Shown piece after piece: positions 44,260-54,038 of a DNA stretch of 64,000 bases (position 1 is its first letter; the number at the start of each line of letters is the position of its first letter). A program made the translations under genes and the position numbers. Source of the stretch: CAYNUJ01 sp964573255. GTDB lineage: Bacteria > Bacteroidota > Ignavibacteria > Ignavibacteriales > Melioribacteraceae. The stretch covers positions 6,675 through 70,674 of the forward strand of contig CAZNJB010000018.1 in the NCBI GenBank assembly GCA_964573255.1, written 5' to 3'. The notes under the pieces were generated by a model. That model saw only the letters and a list, made by a program, of their open reading frames with translations. It was not told the DNA's origin and did not search any database.

Positions 44260-44907
44260 ATGTTACAAATAAAACAATTCATTTTCAGTCCTTTTGCGGA
44301 AAATACTTATATAATTTATGACGATGCAAATAAAGTGGCTGCTGTAATCGATCCTGGTTGTTACACCGATGAAGAAGAAGGTTCGCTTTCTAAATTTGTA
44401 GAAGAAAACGAATTGAATCTGAAATATTTAATAAATACTCATTGTCATATAGATCATATCTTCGGAAATAAATTTATAAAGGATAAATATAACTCTACTT
44501 TTATTGCACCTGAGAAAGATGTTTTTATGTTAAAATTGATGGAGGAACAAGCAGCTGGATACGGACTGCAACTTCAGCCTTCTCCGCAGCCTGATATTCT
44601 AATTGAGAATATTGATGAGTTGAAAATTGGGGAGTATAAATGCGATTTCATATTTACTCCCGGACATACACCGGGCGAATATTGTATCTATTTTCCGTCG
44701 GAAAAGGTTTTATTTAGTGGAGATGTCTTGTTCCGGCAATCCATTGGTAGAACCGATCTATGGGGAGGAGATTACGATACTCTGATAGATTCAATAGAAA
44801 ATAAGTTATATAAGTTGGATGACGATGTTAAAGTTTTTCCTGGTCATGAACAAACAACTACTATCGGTTTTGAAAAAAGGAATAATCCTTTTGTTAGTGT
44901 TCTTTAA
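44260..44907 (+). CDS. MBL-fold hydrolase (glyoxalase II-like, YcbL type)
   Basis: 215 residues, metallo-beta-lactamase fold: NTHCHIDHIFG carries HxHxDH, TPGHTPGEYC the next His, SGDVLFRQSIGRTDLWGG the bridging Asp, and VFPGHEQTT the last His. All metal ligands are present. Length fits YcbL-type proteins rather than true GloB (about 255), lacking the C-terminal substrate domain. Acts on thioesters or related esters. Confidence 0.9.
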   Translation: MLQIKQFIFSPFAENTYIIYDDANKVAAVIDPGCYTDEEEGSLSKFVEENELNLKYLINTHCHIDHIFGNKFIKDKYNSTFIAPEKDVFMLKLMEEQAAGYGLQLQPSPQPDILIENIDELKIGEYKCDFIFTPGHTPGEYCIYFPSEKVLFSGDVLFRQSIGRTDLWGGDYDTLIDSIENKLYKLDDDVKVFPGHEQTTTIGFEKRNNPFVSVL

Positions 44908-44997
44908 TTTTTATAATGCGATTTTCTGTATAAAAATTTATTTCAATTGATTTATCTCTCTACATTGAATATATTCTAATGATAATTTTCACTAATT

Positions 44998-45747
44998 TTG
45001 TATGAGAAATTGAGAAATAAGCCGAAAATCAAAATCATTTTTACTCTGTTAGCAGTTTATTTTATTCTAATTGAATTTATTCTTCCACCCTCAAAATATT
45101 TACCGAGTTTTTCAATTATATATGATTCACTGAACTCGCTAATAAATGAATTTGCTCTATTAACTGAATTGAGCGAATTCCTTGCGTTCGTTTATGTTCC
45201 CTTACTTATTGTTCTTCTGTTTTTTTATTCCCTACGGAAGTACGTTATAATTATGTTTCTCAGGTTCAGTAAGTTATTTGAAATTGTGAGTTTCTTTTGG
45301 TTCCTTCCCGCAGTTTTTATTCTTTTTTACGCTGCGCTCATAATCAATCATACTGCAAGTGCTGAAATATTTATATCTGTGATAGTCTCATCGGGATTAT
45401 TAAAATATTTTATTATCAAAAAACTGGGCGAAATTGATGATACCTATGCTTTAGCTGCGAAGGGACTCGGAATTCCGGTAAATAGAATTTATTCTGAAGT
45501 GATTTCAAAACAAATTTTACCTTTTATTAAAGAGAAGGTTTTATTTATTCATATTATTCTTTTGAATGTTTTACTTATTTACGAAATAATAAACAGGGAA
45601 TTCTTAGGGTATATATATTATCAACTATATAGTTTTAAGGACTCTTCGGGTATTCTGTCGCTGACGATTTTATTGTGGATCATTTTCGGAATGAACCATT
45701 TGTTATTAAAGTATATTCTGAATAAGTTTATTTATTGGGAAGAGTAA
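44998..45747 (+). CDS. ABC transporter permease, SsuC/TauC-like
   Basis: 249 residues, about six membrane helices (near 12-28, 55-80, 95-120, 122-140, 185-205, 220-240). The cytoplasmic EAA-like loop reads TYALAAKGLGIPVNRIYSEVISKQILPF, typical of binding-protein-dependent import permeases of the nitrate/sulfonate/taurine class. The frame starts with TTG (44998) without RBS; another TTG at 45010 is possible. Next to its ATPase (TAATG overlap); no substrate-binding protein in the region. Confidence 0.78.
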   Translation: MYEKLRNKPKIKIIFTLLAVYFILIEFILPPSKYLPSFSIIYDSLNSLINEFALLTELSEFLAFVYVPLLIVLLFFYSLRKYVIIMFLRFSKLFEIVSFFWFLPAVFILFYAALIINHTASAEIFISVIVSSGLLKYFIIKKLGEIDDTYALAAKGLGIPVNRIYSEVISKQILPFIKEKVLFIHIILLNVLLIYEIINREFLGYIYYQLYSFKDSSGILSLTILLWIIFGMNHLLLKYILNKFIYWEE

Positions 45748-46493
45748 TGAGTTTAATGACTGTAAAAAATATAAGCAAAACGTATGTTGATGAATCAGGC
45801 TATAGAGTAAAGCTTTATGAGAATGTGAGTTTGGAAATAAATGATAATGAGATTGTTTCTATTATAGCTCCAACCGGTTCGGGAAAATCATCGATAATAA
45901 AATCATTGGCGAAAATAGAAGCCCTGGATGAAGGTGAAATTAGCTGTGATAGTAAAACCGTCTATATTCCTTCCGAGCCAGCCTCTTTTCCCTGGTTTAG
46001 CGTAAAAGAGAACATTAAATATGCCAATAAAAAAATTAGTGACGAGAAATTATCCGAAATAATTGCGCTTATCGGATTGGAAGGATACGAAAACCATATT
46101 CCTGATAATAAAAGCTTCGGATTCCGGTTTAGGATTTCTATTGGGCGAGCTCTTGCAATAGAACCGAAAGTAATTTTATTGGATGAACCATTCAATAAAA
46201 TTGATGAAAAATATCGCATCGAGCTATATGATATGGTTCTTAATATAAAAAATAAATTAGACATTTCGATTTTAATTGCAACTACAAATGTAACGGAAGC
46301 CATTTATTTATCGGATAGAATCTATTTATTGTCCAGGCATCCGGGAACTGTTTTTGACGAGATTACTGTTGATTATAAGCCTGAGAGGGAACGTGAATTT
46401 CTTTTCGACAGCAAATTAAAGGAATTGCGCGATTTAATAGAGAATAAATTTCACGATAAATCACTCAATATAATCAGCGATTTTAATATTTAG
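45747..46493 (+). CDS. ABC transporter ATPase with degenerate motifs
   Basis: 248 residues, similar to SsuB/TauB ATPases. Walker A APTGSGKSS and Walker B VILLDEPF are intact. Three other sites deviate: the signature LSGGQ is replaced by FRFRI, the H-loop His by Asn (ATTNVTEA), and the Q-loop Gln is not evident (PSEPASFPWFSVKENI). ATP turnover is therefore doubtful. The open frame begins at 45735, but the ATG at 45747 has GGGAAGAG upstream and overlaps the permease stop. Seven nt before the carboxylase gene. Confidence 0.82.
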   Translation: MSLMTVKNISKTYVDESGYRVKLYENVSLEINDNEIVSIIAPTGSGKSSIIKSLAKIEALDEGEISCDSKTVYIPSEPASFPWFSVKENIKYANKKISDEKLSEIIALIGLEGYENHIPDNKSFGFRFRISIGRALAIEPKVILLDEPFNKIDEKYRIELYDMVLNIKNKLDISILIATTNVTEAIYLSDRIYLLSRHPGTVFDEITVDYKPEREREFLFDSKLKELRDLIENKFHDKSLNIISDFNI

Positions 46494-46500
46494 GTGAATA

Positions 46501-48045
46501 ATGAAAGACAAATTCAAATTATTGGATGAATTAAAGAAGCAAGCTCTTCTTGGTGGTGGTGAAAAAAGGATTGAAAGTCAACACAAAAAAGGGAAATTGA
46601 CTGCTCGTGAAAGAATTGATTTGCTTGTTGACGAAGGAAGTTTTGAAGAAGTTGATATGTTTGTTAAAAACCGTTCCAATGATTTCGGTTTGGATAAAAA
46701 TAAAATTTTGGGTGATGGAGTTGTAACGGGTTTTGCAAGAATTGACGGTCGTCCGGTAGGTATTTTTAGTCAGGATTTCACAGTATTCGGAGGCTCACTG
46801 TCGGAAGCACACGCCGAAAAGATAAATAAAATTATGGATATGTGTTTGAAAATTGGGATACCGATGATTGGCTTGAATGATTCCGGCGGAGCACGCATTC
46901 AAGAAGGTGTTGTGAGTCTTGGAGGGTATGCAGATCTTTTCTTGAGAAATACCCTTGCTTCGGGTGTAATTCCGCAAATTTCGGCTATTTTGGGCCCTTG
47001 CGCCGGTGGTGCGGTTTATTCACCGGCAATAACCGATTTTGTTTTTATGGTTAAAAATACCAGTCATATGTTTGTTACCGGTCCAAATGTAGTAAAAACC
47101 GTAACTCACGAAGAAGTTTCTTTCGAAGATTTGGGAGGCGCGGAAACGCATGCCACCAAAAGCGGTGTTGCACACTTTGCTTTCGATAGTGAAATTGAAG
47201 TTTTTCAAAATATAAGAAAATTATTGAGCTATCTCCCGCTTAATTGGAAAGATAAAGCGCCTGAAAAAGAGTTCAATTTTAATCAGGATTTTACCGTTCC
47301 TCAACTTGATACGATTGTTCCGGATAATCCGAATAAACCTTACGATATGAAAGAGATTATCACCGCTTTGGTTGATGACGGTGAATTTTTGGAAGTACAC
47401 GAAAATTATGCACAAAACATCATTGTTGGTTTTGCTCGTGTCGGGGGTATGTCGGTGGGAATAGTAGCCAATCAGCCCGCTGTTTTAGCCGGAGTTCTTG
47501 ATATAAAAGCTTCCAACAAAGGCGCTCGTTTTGTTAGATTTTGTGATGCATTCGGAATTCCTCTGCTTGTTTTGGAAGATGTTCCGGGATTTTTACCGGG
47601 AACGGAGCAAGAGTGGAATGGAATAATTAAACACGGAGCAAAATTGCTATTTGCTTTCTGCGAAGCAACCGTTCCAAAAGTAACTGTTATTACAAGAAAG
47701 GCATACGGCGGAGCATACGATGTGATGAACTCCAAGCATATTCGCGGAGATTTTAACTATGCTTGGCCTTCGGCTGAAATTGCAGTAATGGGGCCAAAGG
47801 GAGCAGTTGAAATTATTTTCAAGAAAGAAATTAATGAATCGGAAAATCCGGAAGAAATGATTCAGAAGAAGCTTGAAGAATACCGCGAAAAATTTGCCAA
47901 TCCTTATTCCGCTGCGGAAAGGGGATACGTAGACGATGTGATAAAACCGAGTGAAACTCGTCTCCGTATAATTAATACTTTCCAATTACTTAAAACAAAG
48001 GTGGATTCAAATCCGAAGAGAAAACATTGCAATATTCCACTTTAA
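46501..48045 (+). CDS. Acyl-CoA carboxylase carboxyltransferase subunit (propionyl/methylmalonyl-CoA type)
   Basis: 514 residues, full length for the family. Two crotonase-type halves: N-terminal GKLTARERIDLLVDEGSFEE, GRPVGIFSQDFTVFGGSL, GIPMIGLNDSGGARIQEGV, ILGPCAGGAVYSPAITDF; C-terminal GGMSVGIVANQP, PLLVLEDVPGFLPGTEQEWNGIIKHGAKLLFAF, ITRKAYGGAYDVM and AWPSAEIAVMGPKGAVEII. Partner of biotin carrier and biotin carboxylase, or part of the Na+-pumping methylmalonyl-CoA decarboxylase. Those partners are not nearby, so which enzyme it serves is open. Confidence 0.92.
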   Translation: MKDKFKLLDELKKQALLGGGEKRIESQHKKGKLTARERIDLLVDEGSFEEVDMFVKNRSNDFGLDKNKILGDGVVTGFARIDGRPVGIFSQDFTVFGGSLSEAHAEKINKIMDMCLKIGIPMIGLNDSGGARIQEGVVSLGGYADLFLRNTLASGVIPQISAILGPCAGGAVYSPAITDFVFMVKNTSHMFVTGPNVVKTVTHEEVSFEDLGGAETHATKSGVAHFAFDSEIEVFQNIRKLLSYLPLNWKDKAPEKEFNFNQDFTVPQLDTIVPDNPNKPYDMKEIITALVDDGEFLEVHENYAQNIIVGFARVGGMSVGIVANQPAVLAGVLDIKASNKGARFVRFCDAFGIPLLVLEDVPGFLPGTEQEWNGIIKHGAKLLFAFCEATVPKVTVITRKAYGGAYDVMNSKHIRGDFNYAWPSAEIAVMGPKGAVEIIFKKEINESENPEEMIQKKLEEYREKFANPYSAAERGYVDDVIKPSETRLRIINTFQLLKTKVDSNPKRKHCNIPL

Positions 48046-48291
48046 TGCAAGTTGATAAATTAATAAAAATAAGTAATTAGCAGTATTAATTGACTTGTAT
48101 TTCTACAAAAATAATTAAAGATTTCACCTTTTATTTCGATAAATTATCTGAATAAATTTAATTTATTTAGTGATTGGTTGAGATTGATAACCTATTATAA
48201 AATAAATAGTTATAAAAAATAGATGATAAGTTGATTGATATTGATACGATAACTTGTTAAATTTAGATGAGTTGTTTATTTAGGAGTTGAT

Positions 48292-51273
48292 TTGAAGAAG
48301 ATAGGTTTTATTTTTCCGGTTTTATTTGTTTTTATTTTAAGTTCGTGCAGTTTTTATAATCAATATTTTGGAAATGAAGAAATTGTCCCTGAAATTGCTG
48401 AGATAGAGGCATCAAACGGTATAATAGATGAATTAATTGAAAGTTCCCGCAAACACTATTCAAATGCATTATATTATCAAAAATTAAATTTTACTTCAGA
48501 GGCTTTTTCGGCTTATGATTCCGCTCTGGCCATTATTAATGATTTGAGTTACTATCCTGATATTGAAAAGAATAACGCTTATACAGAATTAGAAAAAGCA
48601 ATAGTTGACGATTACCGTTCATTCGTAGATTCTTTGGAGGAACTTCCGCCAGATGTTTCCACCTTTGCTCTCGATGAATGGATGGATGAAAATCTGGTTG
48701 AATTGCCTCTTTTGAATGATGAGGAATTTGTATCAACTCCCAAAAATACAATCGTTGTCGGAGATTTTCCCCTTGAAGTAAATAGGTATGTTGAACAATA
48801 TATCGAATATTATACTGGCAGGGGAAGAAGCCATATGCATACCTGGCTCGAAAGAACAGGCAGATATTTTCCGATGATGGCAAAAATATTCAAGGAAGAA
48901 AATGTTCCTCAGCAATTAGTCTTTTTGAGCCTGCCTGAAAGCGGTTTGAATCCTAGAGCCCGTTCGTGGGCTAGAGCGGTTGGACTATGGCAATTCGTAA
49001 GGGGAACGGCCAGGCTTTATGATCTGAAAGTTGGATTTTATGTGGACGAAAGGCGTGATCCGGCAAAAGCTACAAGAGCGGCAGCCCGCCATCTTCGCGA
49101 TCTTTATATGTCATTAGGAGATTGGTATTTAGCAATTGCGGCATATAATTGCGGAGAAGCGCGTGTTCATAGAGCAATTAGAAGAGCCGGCTCAAAAAAT
49201 TTCTGGAAGGTAAGAAGATTCCTCCCCCGGGAAACAAGAAATTACGTACCTCAATATATCGCAGTTTCTCTTATTTGCAGTAATCCGGCAAATTATGGAT
49301 TCGAAAATATTGAATATGACAAACCATTTGATATCAAACCTTTTGAAATTAACGAAGCGGTTGATATAGCCGTTTTAGCCAAGTGTGCGGGTATTTCTGT
49401 TAAATTATTCAAAGAAATGAATCCTCATTTAACACAAAATTCTACTCCACCGTCAAAGTTTAGTCCGATAACAATAAATATTCCGTCAGCAACTTACGAC
49501 GCATTTGTTCAAAATCTCGAAAACATTCCCGATAAAGCGAAGATTCAATATATTGTTCACGTTGTTAGGAAAGGAGAAACTTTAAGCGAAATTGCATATA
49601 ATTATCACGTTAGAATTAGCCAAATAAAAGAATTTAATAAGTTGAGGCGCACTTCCCGGATTTATCCCGGTAATAAATTGAAAATACCTGTTGCAACCAT
49701 AGGTGTTAACGATTTTCAATTGGCTGTTGACGTTCATCCCACTGAGGAGGAATTATTCGTAAATACTGTTGAAGAACCGTATAAAATGCTGGTGAATATG
49801 GACTCCGAGAAAAATTACAGGGAGATATTTGCTCAAAAAATTGCCGAGCAGTCCGAAGTTGTGATTCCTGAAGGAAGTGTTGAGATTAATTATACGGTTA
49901 AAAGGCATGATAATTTGGTTGATTTGGCAGACCTTTTCGGAGTAAGGGTTTCAGATATTCGTAATTGGAATAATATACCATATACAAAGTCCATCTATGC
50001 TGGTGAAAATTTGAAATTTTATGTGCCTGCGGATAAAGCGGATAAATATGCTAAGATTAATCAGATGAGCAGAACCCAAAAGATGAATTTAATTTATGCA
50101 ATGTCCGGAGGAAGATGGATAAAACATAAAATCAGACCCGGTGAAGTTCTCGGCAAAATTGCGGAAAAATATGGTGTAAGAGTAAGTCAATTAAAGAGAT
50201 GGAATAATATTAGAGGATCCAGAATTTATGCAGGCAAGGTACTGCAAATATTTGTCGGTCAAAATAGTTCATTTGCTTCCGGTTCTTCGAGTAGGGAAGA
50301 GAATGCTGATGATTATTACATAGTTAAACGTGGTGATACACTGAGCGAAATTGCACTTAAAACCGGTGTAGATGTTTCTGAACTGAAAAGGTTAAACTCC
50401 TTGAAATCAAATGTAATAAAGCCGGGAGATAAATTGGTTCTTAAAGGAAAAGTTAAGAGCAGGAAATTGGATTCGGAAAATTTAGTGTTCTATAAAATTA
50501 AGCCGAACGATTCTTTAAGTGAGATAGCCGAGAGATTCGGTGTATCGATGAGAGAAATCAAGAGATGGAATAATTTGAGAAATAATAAAATAATTGCGGG
50601 TAAAACGTTAAAGATTTATTCGGTTAAAAAGGGAGCAGTGGCGGTTGCGAAAAATTCAAGCAAAGAGAATAGCAAAATTATTGATAGATCAATTGCTAAA
50701 AACGGTTCAATTATATACACTATTAAAAGTGGCGATACAATAAGTGAAATAGCCGAAAAATTTAATGTATCTGTTGCTTCATTGAAGAAGTGGAATTCAT
50801 TACACTCAAATAAAATTGTTGCAGGTAAAAAATTAATAATTTATTCGGGCAAAAAAGAAGAGAAAAAGAAGGAATATATCGCTTATGCGAATCCGACTGA
50901 TAAAGTAAATGAGCCTGATCGAAAAGAAATAGAAGAATTTTCGAAAAAAGATGCTGTTAAATATATTGTTAAATCGGGTGATACTTTGGGAGAAATTGCC
51001 GAAAAGTATTTCGTACGCTCTTCTCAAATTAGAAAGTGGAATAAAATTAAGGGCAGCCGGATTTATCCGGGACAAGAATTGATAATTTATCCGGGTAAAC
51101 CGAGTGTAGATCCTTTCTCTAATTTTTCCGGCAAGGTTCATGTCGTTCAAAAAGGTGAAGCTTTGTGGGATATTGCCAAGCATTACCAAGTTTCGGTTGA
51201 AGAATTGAAGGATTGGAATAAGTTGGAAAATTCAAAAATTAGAGTTGGGCAAAAACTTAAGGTTTTGAACTAA
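48292..51273 (+). CDS. mltD: MltD-like lytic transglycosylase with eight LysM domains
   Basis: 993 residues. Lipoprotein signal with lipobox LSSC (Cys19). SLT domain at about 190-310 (SLPESGLNPRARSWARAVGLWQF with catalytic Glu of PESGL, and AIAAYNCGEARVHRAI). Then eight LysM repeats, the first starting IQYIVHVVRKGETL (about residue 420), the last VHVVQKGEALWDIA (about 947). MltD normally has two or three LysM. It cuts glycan strands at the inner face of the outer membrane. TTG start; RBS TAGGAG. Confidence 0.9.
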   Translation: MKKIGFIFPVLFVFILSSCSFYNQYFGNEEIVPEIAEIEASNGIIDELIESSRKHYSNALYYQKLNFTSEAFSAYDSALAIINDLSYYPDIEKNNAYTELEKAIVDDYRSFVDSLEELPPDVSTFALDEWMDENLVELPLLNDEEFVSTPKNTIVVGDFPLEVNRYVEQYIEYYTGRGRSHMHTWLERTGRYFPMMAKIFKEENVPQQLVFLSLPESGLNPRARSWARAVGLWQFVRGTARLYDLKVGFYVDERRDPAKATRAAARHLRDLYMSLGDWYLAIAAYNCGEARVHRAIRRAGSKNFWKVRRFLPRETRNYVPQYIAVSLICSNPANYGFENIEYDKPFDIKPFEINEAVDIAVLAKCAGISVKLFKEMNPHLTQNSTPPSKFSPITINIPSATYDAFVQNLENIPDKAKIQYIVHVVRKGETLSEIAYNYHVRISQIKEFNKLRRTSRIYPGNKLKIPVATIGVNDFQLAVDVHPTEEELFVNTVEEPYKMLVNMDSEKNYREIFAQKIAEQSEVVIPEGSVEINYTVKRHDNLVDLADLFGVRVSDIRNWNNIPYTKSIYAGENLKFYVPADKADKYAKINQMSRTQKMNLIYAMSGGRWIKHKIRPGEVLGKIAEKYGVRVSQLKRWNNIRGSRIYAGKVLQIFVGQNSSFASGSSSREENADDYYIVKRGDTLSEIALKTGVDVSELKRLNSLKSNVIKPGDKLVLKGKVKSRKLDSENLVFYKIKPNDSLSEIAERFGVSMREIKRWNNLRNNKIIAGKTLKIYSVKKGAVAVAKNSSKENSKIIDRSIAKNGSIIYTIKSGDTISEIAEKFNVSVASLKKWNSLHSNKIVAGKKLIIYSGKKEEKKKEYIAYANPTDKVNEPDRKEIEEFSKKDAVKYIVKSGDTLGEIAEKYFVRSSQIRKWNKIKGSRIYPGQELIIYPGKPSVDPFSNFSGKVHVVQKGEALWDIAKHYQVSVEELKDWNKLENSKIRVGQKLKVLN

Positions 51274-51308
51274 AATTTTATTTGTATAATTTTCGTGTGT
51301 AAATAATA

Positions 51309-51387
51309 GCCGTTAGGGGTGCTCTTTTACGGGCTGAGAATAAACCCTCTAAACCTGATCCGGGTAATACCGGCGTAGGGAAACGGT
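51309..51387 (+). ncRNA. TPP riboswitch aptamer (THI box)
   Basis: Contains the THI box signatures: TTAGGGGTGCTC, GGCTGAGAATAAACCC, CCTGATCCGGGTAATACCGGCGTAGGGAA. P1 stem: GCCGTT (51309-51314) pairs with AACGGT (51382-51387). GAAACGG (51380-51386) can also pair with GCCGTTTC of the downstream terminator, so binding of TPP would free the terminator arm: a transcriptional OFF switch for the thiamine operon. Confidence 0.95.
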
Positions 51388-51407
51388 AAGCAGAATAATT
51401 AAGTTTT

Positions 51408-51434
51408 GCCGTTTCCTAGTGAAACGGCTTTTTT
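51408..51434 (+). terminator. Riboswitch expression platform: intrinsic terminator
   Basis: GCCGTTTC, loop CTAGT, GAAACGGC, then six T. It sits between the THI box and the TonB receptor gene and competes with the 51380-51386/51408-51414 antiterminator pairing. Confidence 0.9.
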
Positions 51435-51458
51435 ATTTTAAATAATTTTGGAGGTAAA

Positions 51459-53951
51459 ATGAAAAACTTAATTATTCTATTATTTCTAATTTCGCAAGTT
51501 ATAGTTGGCCAAACATTCACGTTAAAAGGGATTGTCCTAAACGAAAATTCGGAGCCAATGAGTTCGGCAAATGTTTATCTTCTGAACGAAGGTAAAGGGA
51601 CAGCTACAGATTCAAATGGTGAATTTATTTTGAACGCCGAATTCGATAAGAACGATATTTTAGTCGTTAAATATTTGGGTTATAAAACCAAAGAATTCAA
51701 TATTAATGAAATTGATTTTAGCAAAGTATTGGAAGTTCGTTTGACCCCTCAAGAACTTTCCAGTCAAACCGTATTGGTTGAAGCTTTAATAAATAAGGAA
51801 GGTGAAAGTCCTGCAGCATTTTCGCAGATAAAATATCAGGAAATTCAGAAAAATTATACCACTCAAGATATTCCTGAATATTTGAGTTATTTACCTTCTA
51901 CAACATTCTATTCCGAAAACGGAAATGGTATCGGGTACAACTATTTAAGTATTCGTGGATTTGATCAAAGAAGAATTTCCGTTTCTGTAAACGGTATTCC
52001 TCAAAATGATCCCGAAGATCATAATATTTATTGGCTTGATATGCCGGATTTATTAGGGAGCACCGGTTTGGTTCAAGTGCAAAGGGGAGCCGGCGCTGGT
52101 ATTATAGGATATCCTTCAATCGGCGGATCAATCAATTTGATCATTTCTCCATTTTCTTCTAAAAGAAAATTCCGTTTTTCAACTACATTAGGTTCTTATA
52201 ATACAAGAAAATATAATCTTTCTTTTTCAAGTGGTTTAATCGATAATAAATATTCAATTTACGCAAGTATTTCAAACATACTTTCGAGTGGTTACAGAGA
52301 TAAGAGCTGGACAAATTTCAAGAGCTATTATATTGCAGCCGTTCGTTACGACAAAAAATTAACTACTCAAATAAATCTTTACGGCGGTCCCATAGCGGAT
52401 GGATTAGCATATACCGGCTTACCCAAATGGGCGGTTAAAGATAGAATAAAAAGAAGAGAGAATTATTCATATTGGGAAGATGACGGTGAAAAATACACAT
52501 ACACAGTTGAAAGAAGAGCATCTGAAATTGAAAACTTTTTTCAACCTCATTTCGAATTATTAAATGAATATAAAATTAATAAAAATGTGAAATTTAACTC
52601 AGCCTTGTTTCTGGTGTTAGGAAACGGATTTTTTGATTACGACGGTTCGTGGTCAATTTATTATGATGATTATTTTAGATTGAAAGCCAATGGATACGAT
52701 GAAAACAAAACTCCTCAAAATGCTTTGATAAGAGCAATGGTAGAAAATAAACAATGGGGATGGATACCGCGTGTTAGCATAGCTCACAAGAACGGCGAAC
52801 TCGTGGTTGGCGGTGAATTTAGAAAACACAATTCCGTACACTGGGGAAGTATTAATTTTGCCGAAAATCTTCCGTCAGGAATAACCAAAGACTATAAGTA
52901 TTATTACTATGAAGGTGCCAAAAATATTGTAAATCTTTTTGCAAACGAAAATTATTCAATAAACAGCAAACTGAAATTATTAGCCGAAGTACAGTTAGCA
53001 TATCATCAATACAAAATAGAAAATGAGAAATACGTAGGAAATAATTTTACTATTGACGGATTGTACCTCAATCCAAGATTTGGCCTTAATTATAAGGTTA
53101 CTGACGATTTAAGTATGTATGCATCTTTTGCGAGAGTAACCCGTGAGCCGAGATTAAAGAATTATTACGATGCAGCCGAATCGAGCGCAGGTGAAATTCC
53201 ACAATTTTCACTCGATGCCAATGGTAATTACAATTTTAGTGATCCCTTAGTAAAACCAGAAACAATGAATGATATTGAAGCAGGTGCTTCTTTCCGAAAA
53301 GATAATCTTTCTTTCGGGATGAATTTGTTCTATATGTTGTTCAATAACGAGATAGTCAAAAAAGGTCAAGTGGATAGATTCGGACAACCGATAACCGGTA
53401 ATATGGATAGAACCGTTCATACCGGGGTAGAAATTACCGGAGCATACAAACCAATTGATAAATTGGAATTCATTTTTAATGGCTCATATATTCAAAATTA
53501 TATTGCCGAAGGTAAAACTTATATAAAATATAAAGACGATAATGGGAATAAAGTTATCGAGCCGCTTGACTTAAAAGACAACAAAATTAGCGGTTTCCCA
53601 CAATTAACATTTAATGGAATAGTCAATTTTAATTACAATAATTTCTTCGCACAATTTACTGCAAAATACGTCGGAGATTTTTACTCTGATAACTTCGACA
53701 ATCAGTTATTGAACTATTTAGAAAAATATCCGGGATTTGTTGATTATACAGATAATAAAGTAGACGGATATTTCGTTGCAAATATATATACTTCATATAA
53801 TCTGAAGTTAAAACCATATTTTGATAATGTTAAAATATTTGCTCAAGTAAATAATGTATTTGATAATTTATACGCCGCTTATGCAATTGGAAAGGAATTT
53901 TTCCCTGCAGCAGAGCGGAATTTCTTATTTGGTGTAAAATTAGATTTTTAA
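51459..53951 (+). CDS. TonB-dependent outer-membrane receptor, thiamine-regulated
   Basis: 830 residues. Signal peptide 1-17 (ending IVGQ), carboxypeptidase-regulatory-like domain (about 20-100: GIVLNENSEPMSSANVYLLNEGKGTATDSNGEF), plug (NYTTQDIPEYLSYLPSTTFYSENGNG, IRGFDQRRISVSVNGIPQNDPEDHNIYW) and a barrel ending with FLFGVKLDF. The TPP riboswitch before it and TPK after it point to uptake of thiamine or a precursor (the OMR1-type receptors of Bacteroidetes thiamine regulons). GGAGG RBS. Substrate inferred from context. Confidence 0.92.
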   Translation: MKNLIILLFLISQVIVGQTFTLKGIVLNENSEPMSSANVYLLNEGKGTATDSNGEFILNAEFDKNDILVVKYLGYKTKEFNINEIDFSKVLEVRLTPQELSSQTVLVEALINKEGESPAAFSQIKYQEIQKNYTTQDIPEYLSYLPSTTFYSENGNGIGYNYLSIRGFDQRRISVSVNGIPQNDPEDHNIYWLDMPDLLGSTGLVQVQRGAGAGIIGYPSIGGSINLIISPFSSKRKFRFSTTLGSYNTRKYNLSFSSGLIDNKYSIYASISNILSSGYRDKSWTNFKSYYIAAVRYDKKLTTQINLYGGPIADGLAYTGLPKWAVKDRIKRRENYSYWEDDGEKYTYTVERRASEIENFFQPHFELLNEYKINKNVKFNSALFLVLGNGFFDYDGSWSIYYDDYFRLKANGYDENKTPQNALIRAMVENKQWGWIPRVSIAHKNGELVVGGEFRKHNSVHWGSINFAENLPSGITKDYKYYYYEGAKNIVNLFANENYSINSKLKLLAEVQLAYHQYKIENEKYVGNNFTIDGLYLNPRFGLNYKVTDDLSMYASFARVTREPRLKNYYDAAESSAGEIPQFSLDANGNYNFSDPLVKPETMNDIEAGASFRKDNLSFGMNLFYMLFNNEIVKKGQVDRFGQPITGNMDRTVHTGVEITGAYKPIDKLEFIFNGSYIQNYIAEGKTYIKYKDDNGNKVIEPLDLKDNKISGFPQLTFNGIVNFNYNNFFAQFTAKYVGDFYSDNFDNQLLNYLEKYPGFVDYTDNKVDGYFVANIYTSYNLKLKPYFDNVKIFAQVNNVFDNLYAAYAIGKEFFPAAERNFLFGVKLDF

Positions 53952-53961
53952 CCGTTGGCAA

Positions 53962-53990
53962 GGGCGATGAATTCATCGCCCTTTTTTTTT
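53962..53990 (+). terminator. Terminator after the TonB receptor gene
   Basis: GGGCGATGA/ATTCATCGCCC: self-complementary arms around GAATTC, followed by nine or so T. As a strong hairpin 90 nt before TPK, it may give the receptor higher expression than the two downstream genes. Confidence 0.88.
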
Positions 53991-54038
53991 CTTGTTAAAA
54001 TCTGATAACTTCCTATTTAAATTCTGAGATATTTTATT

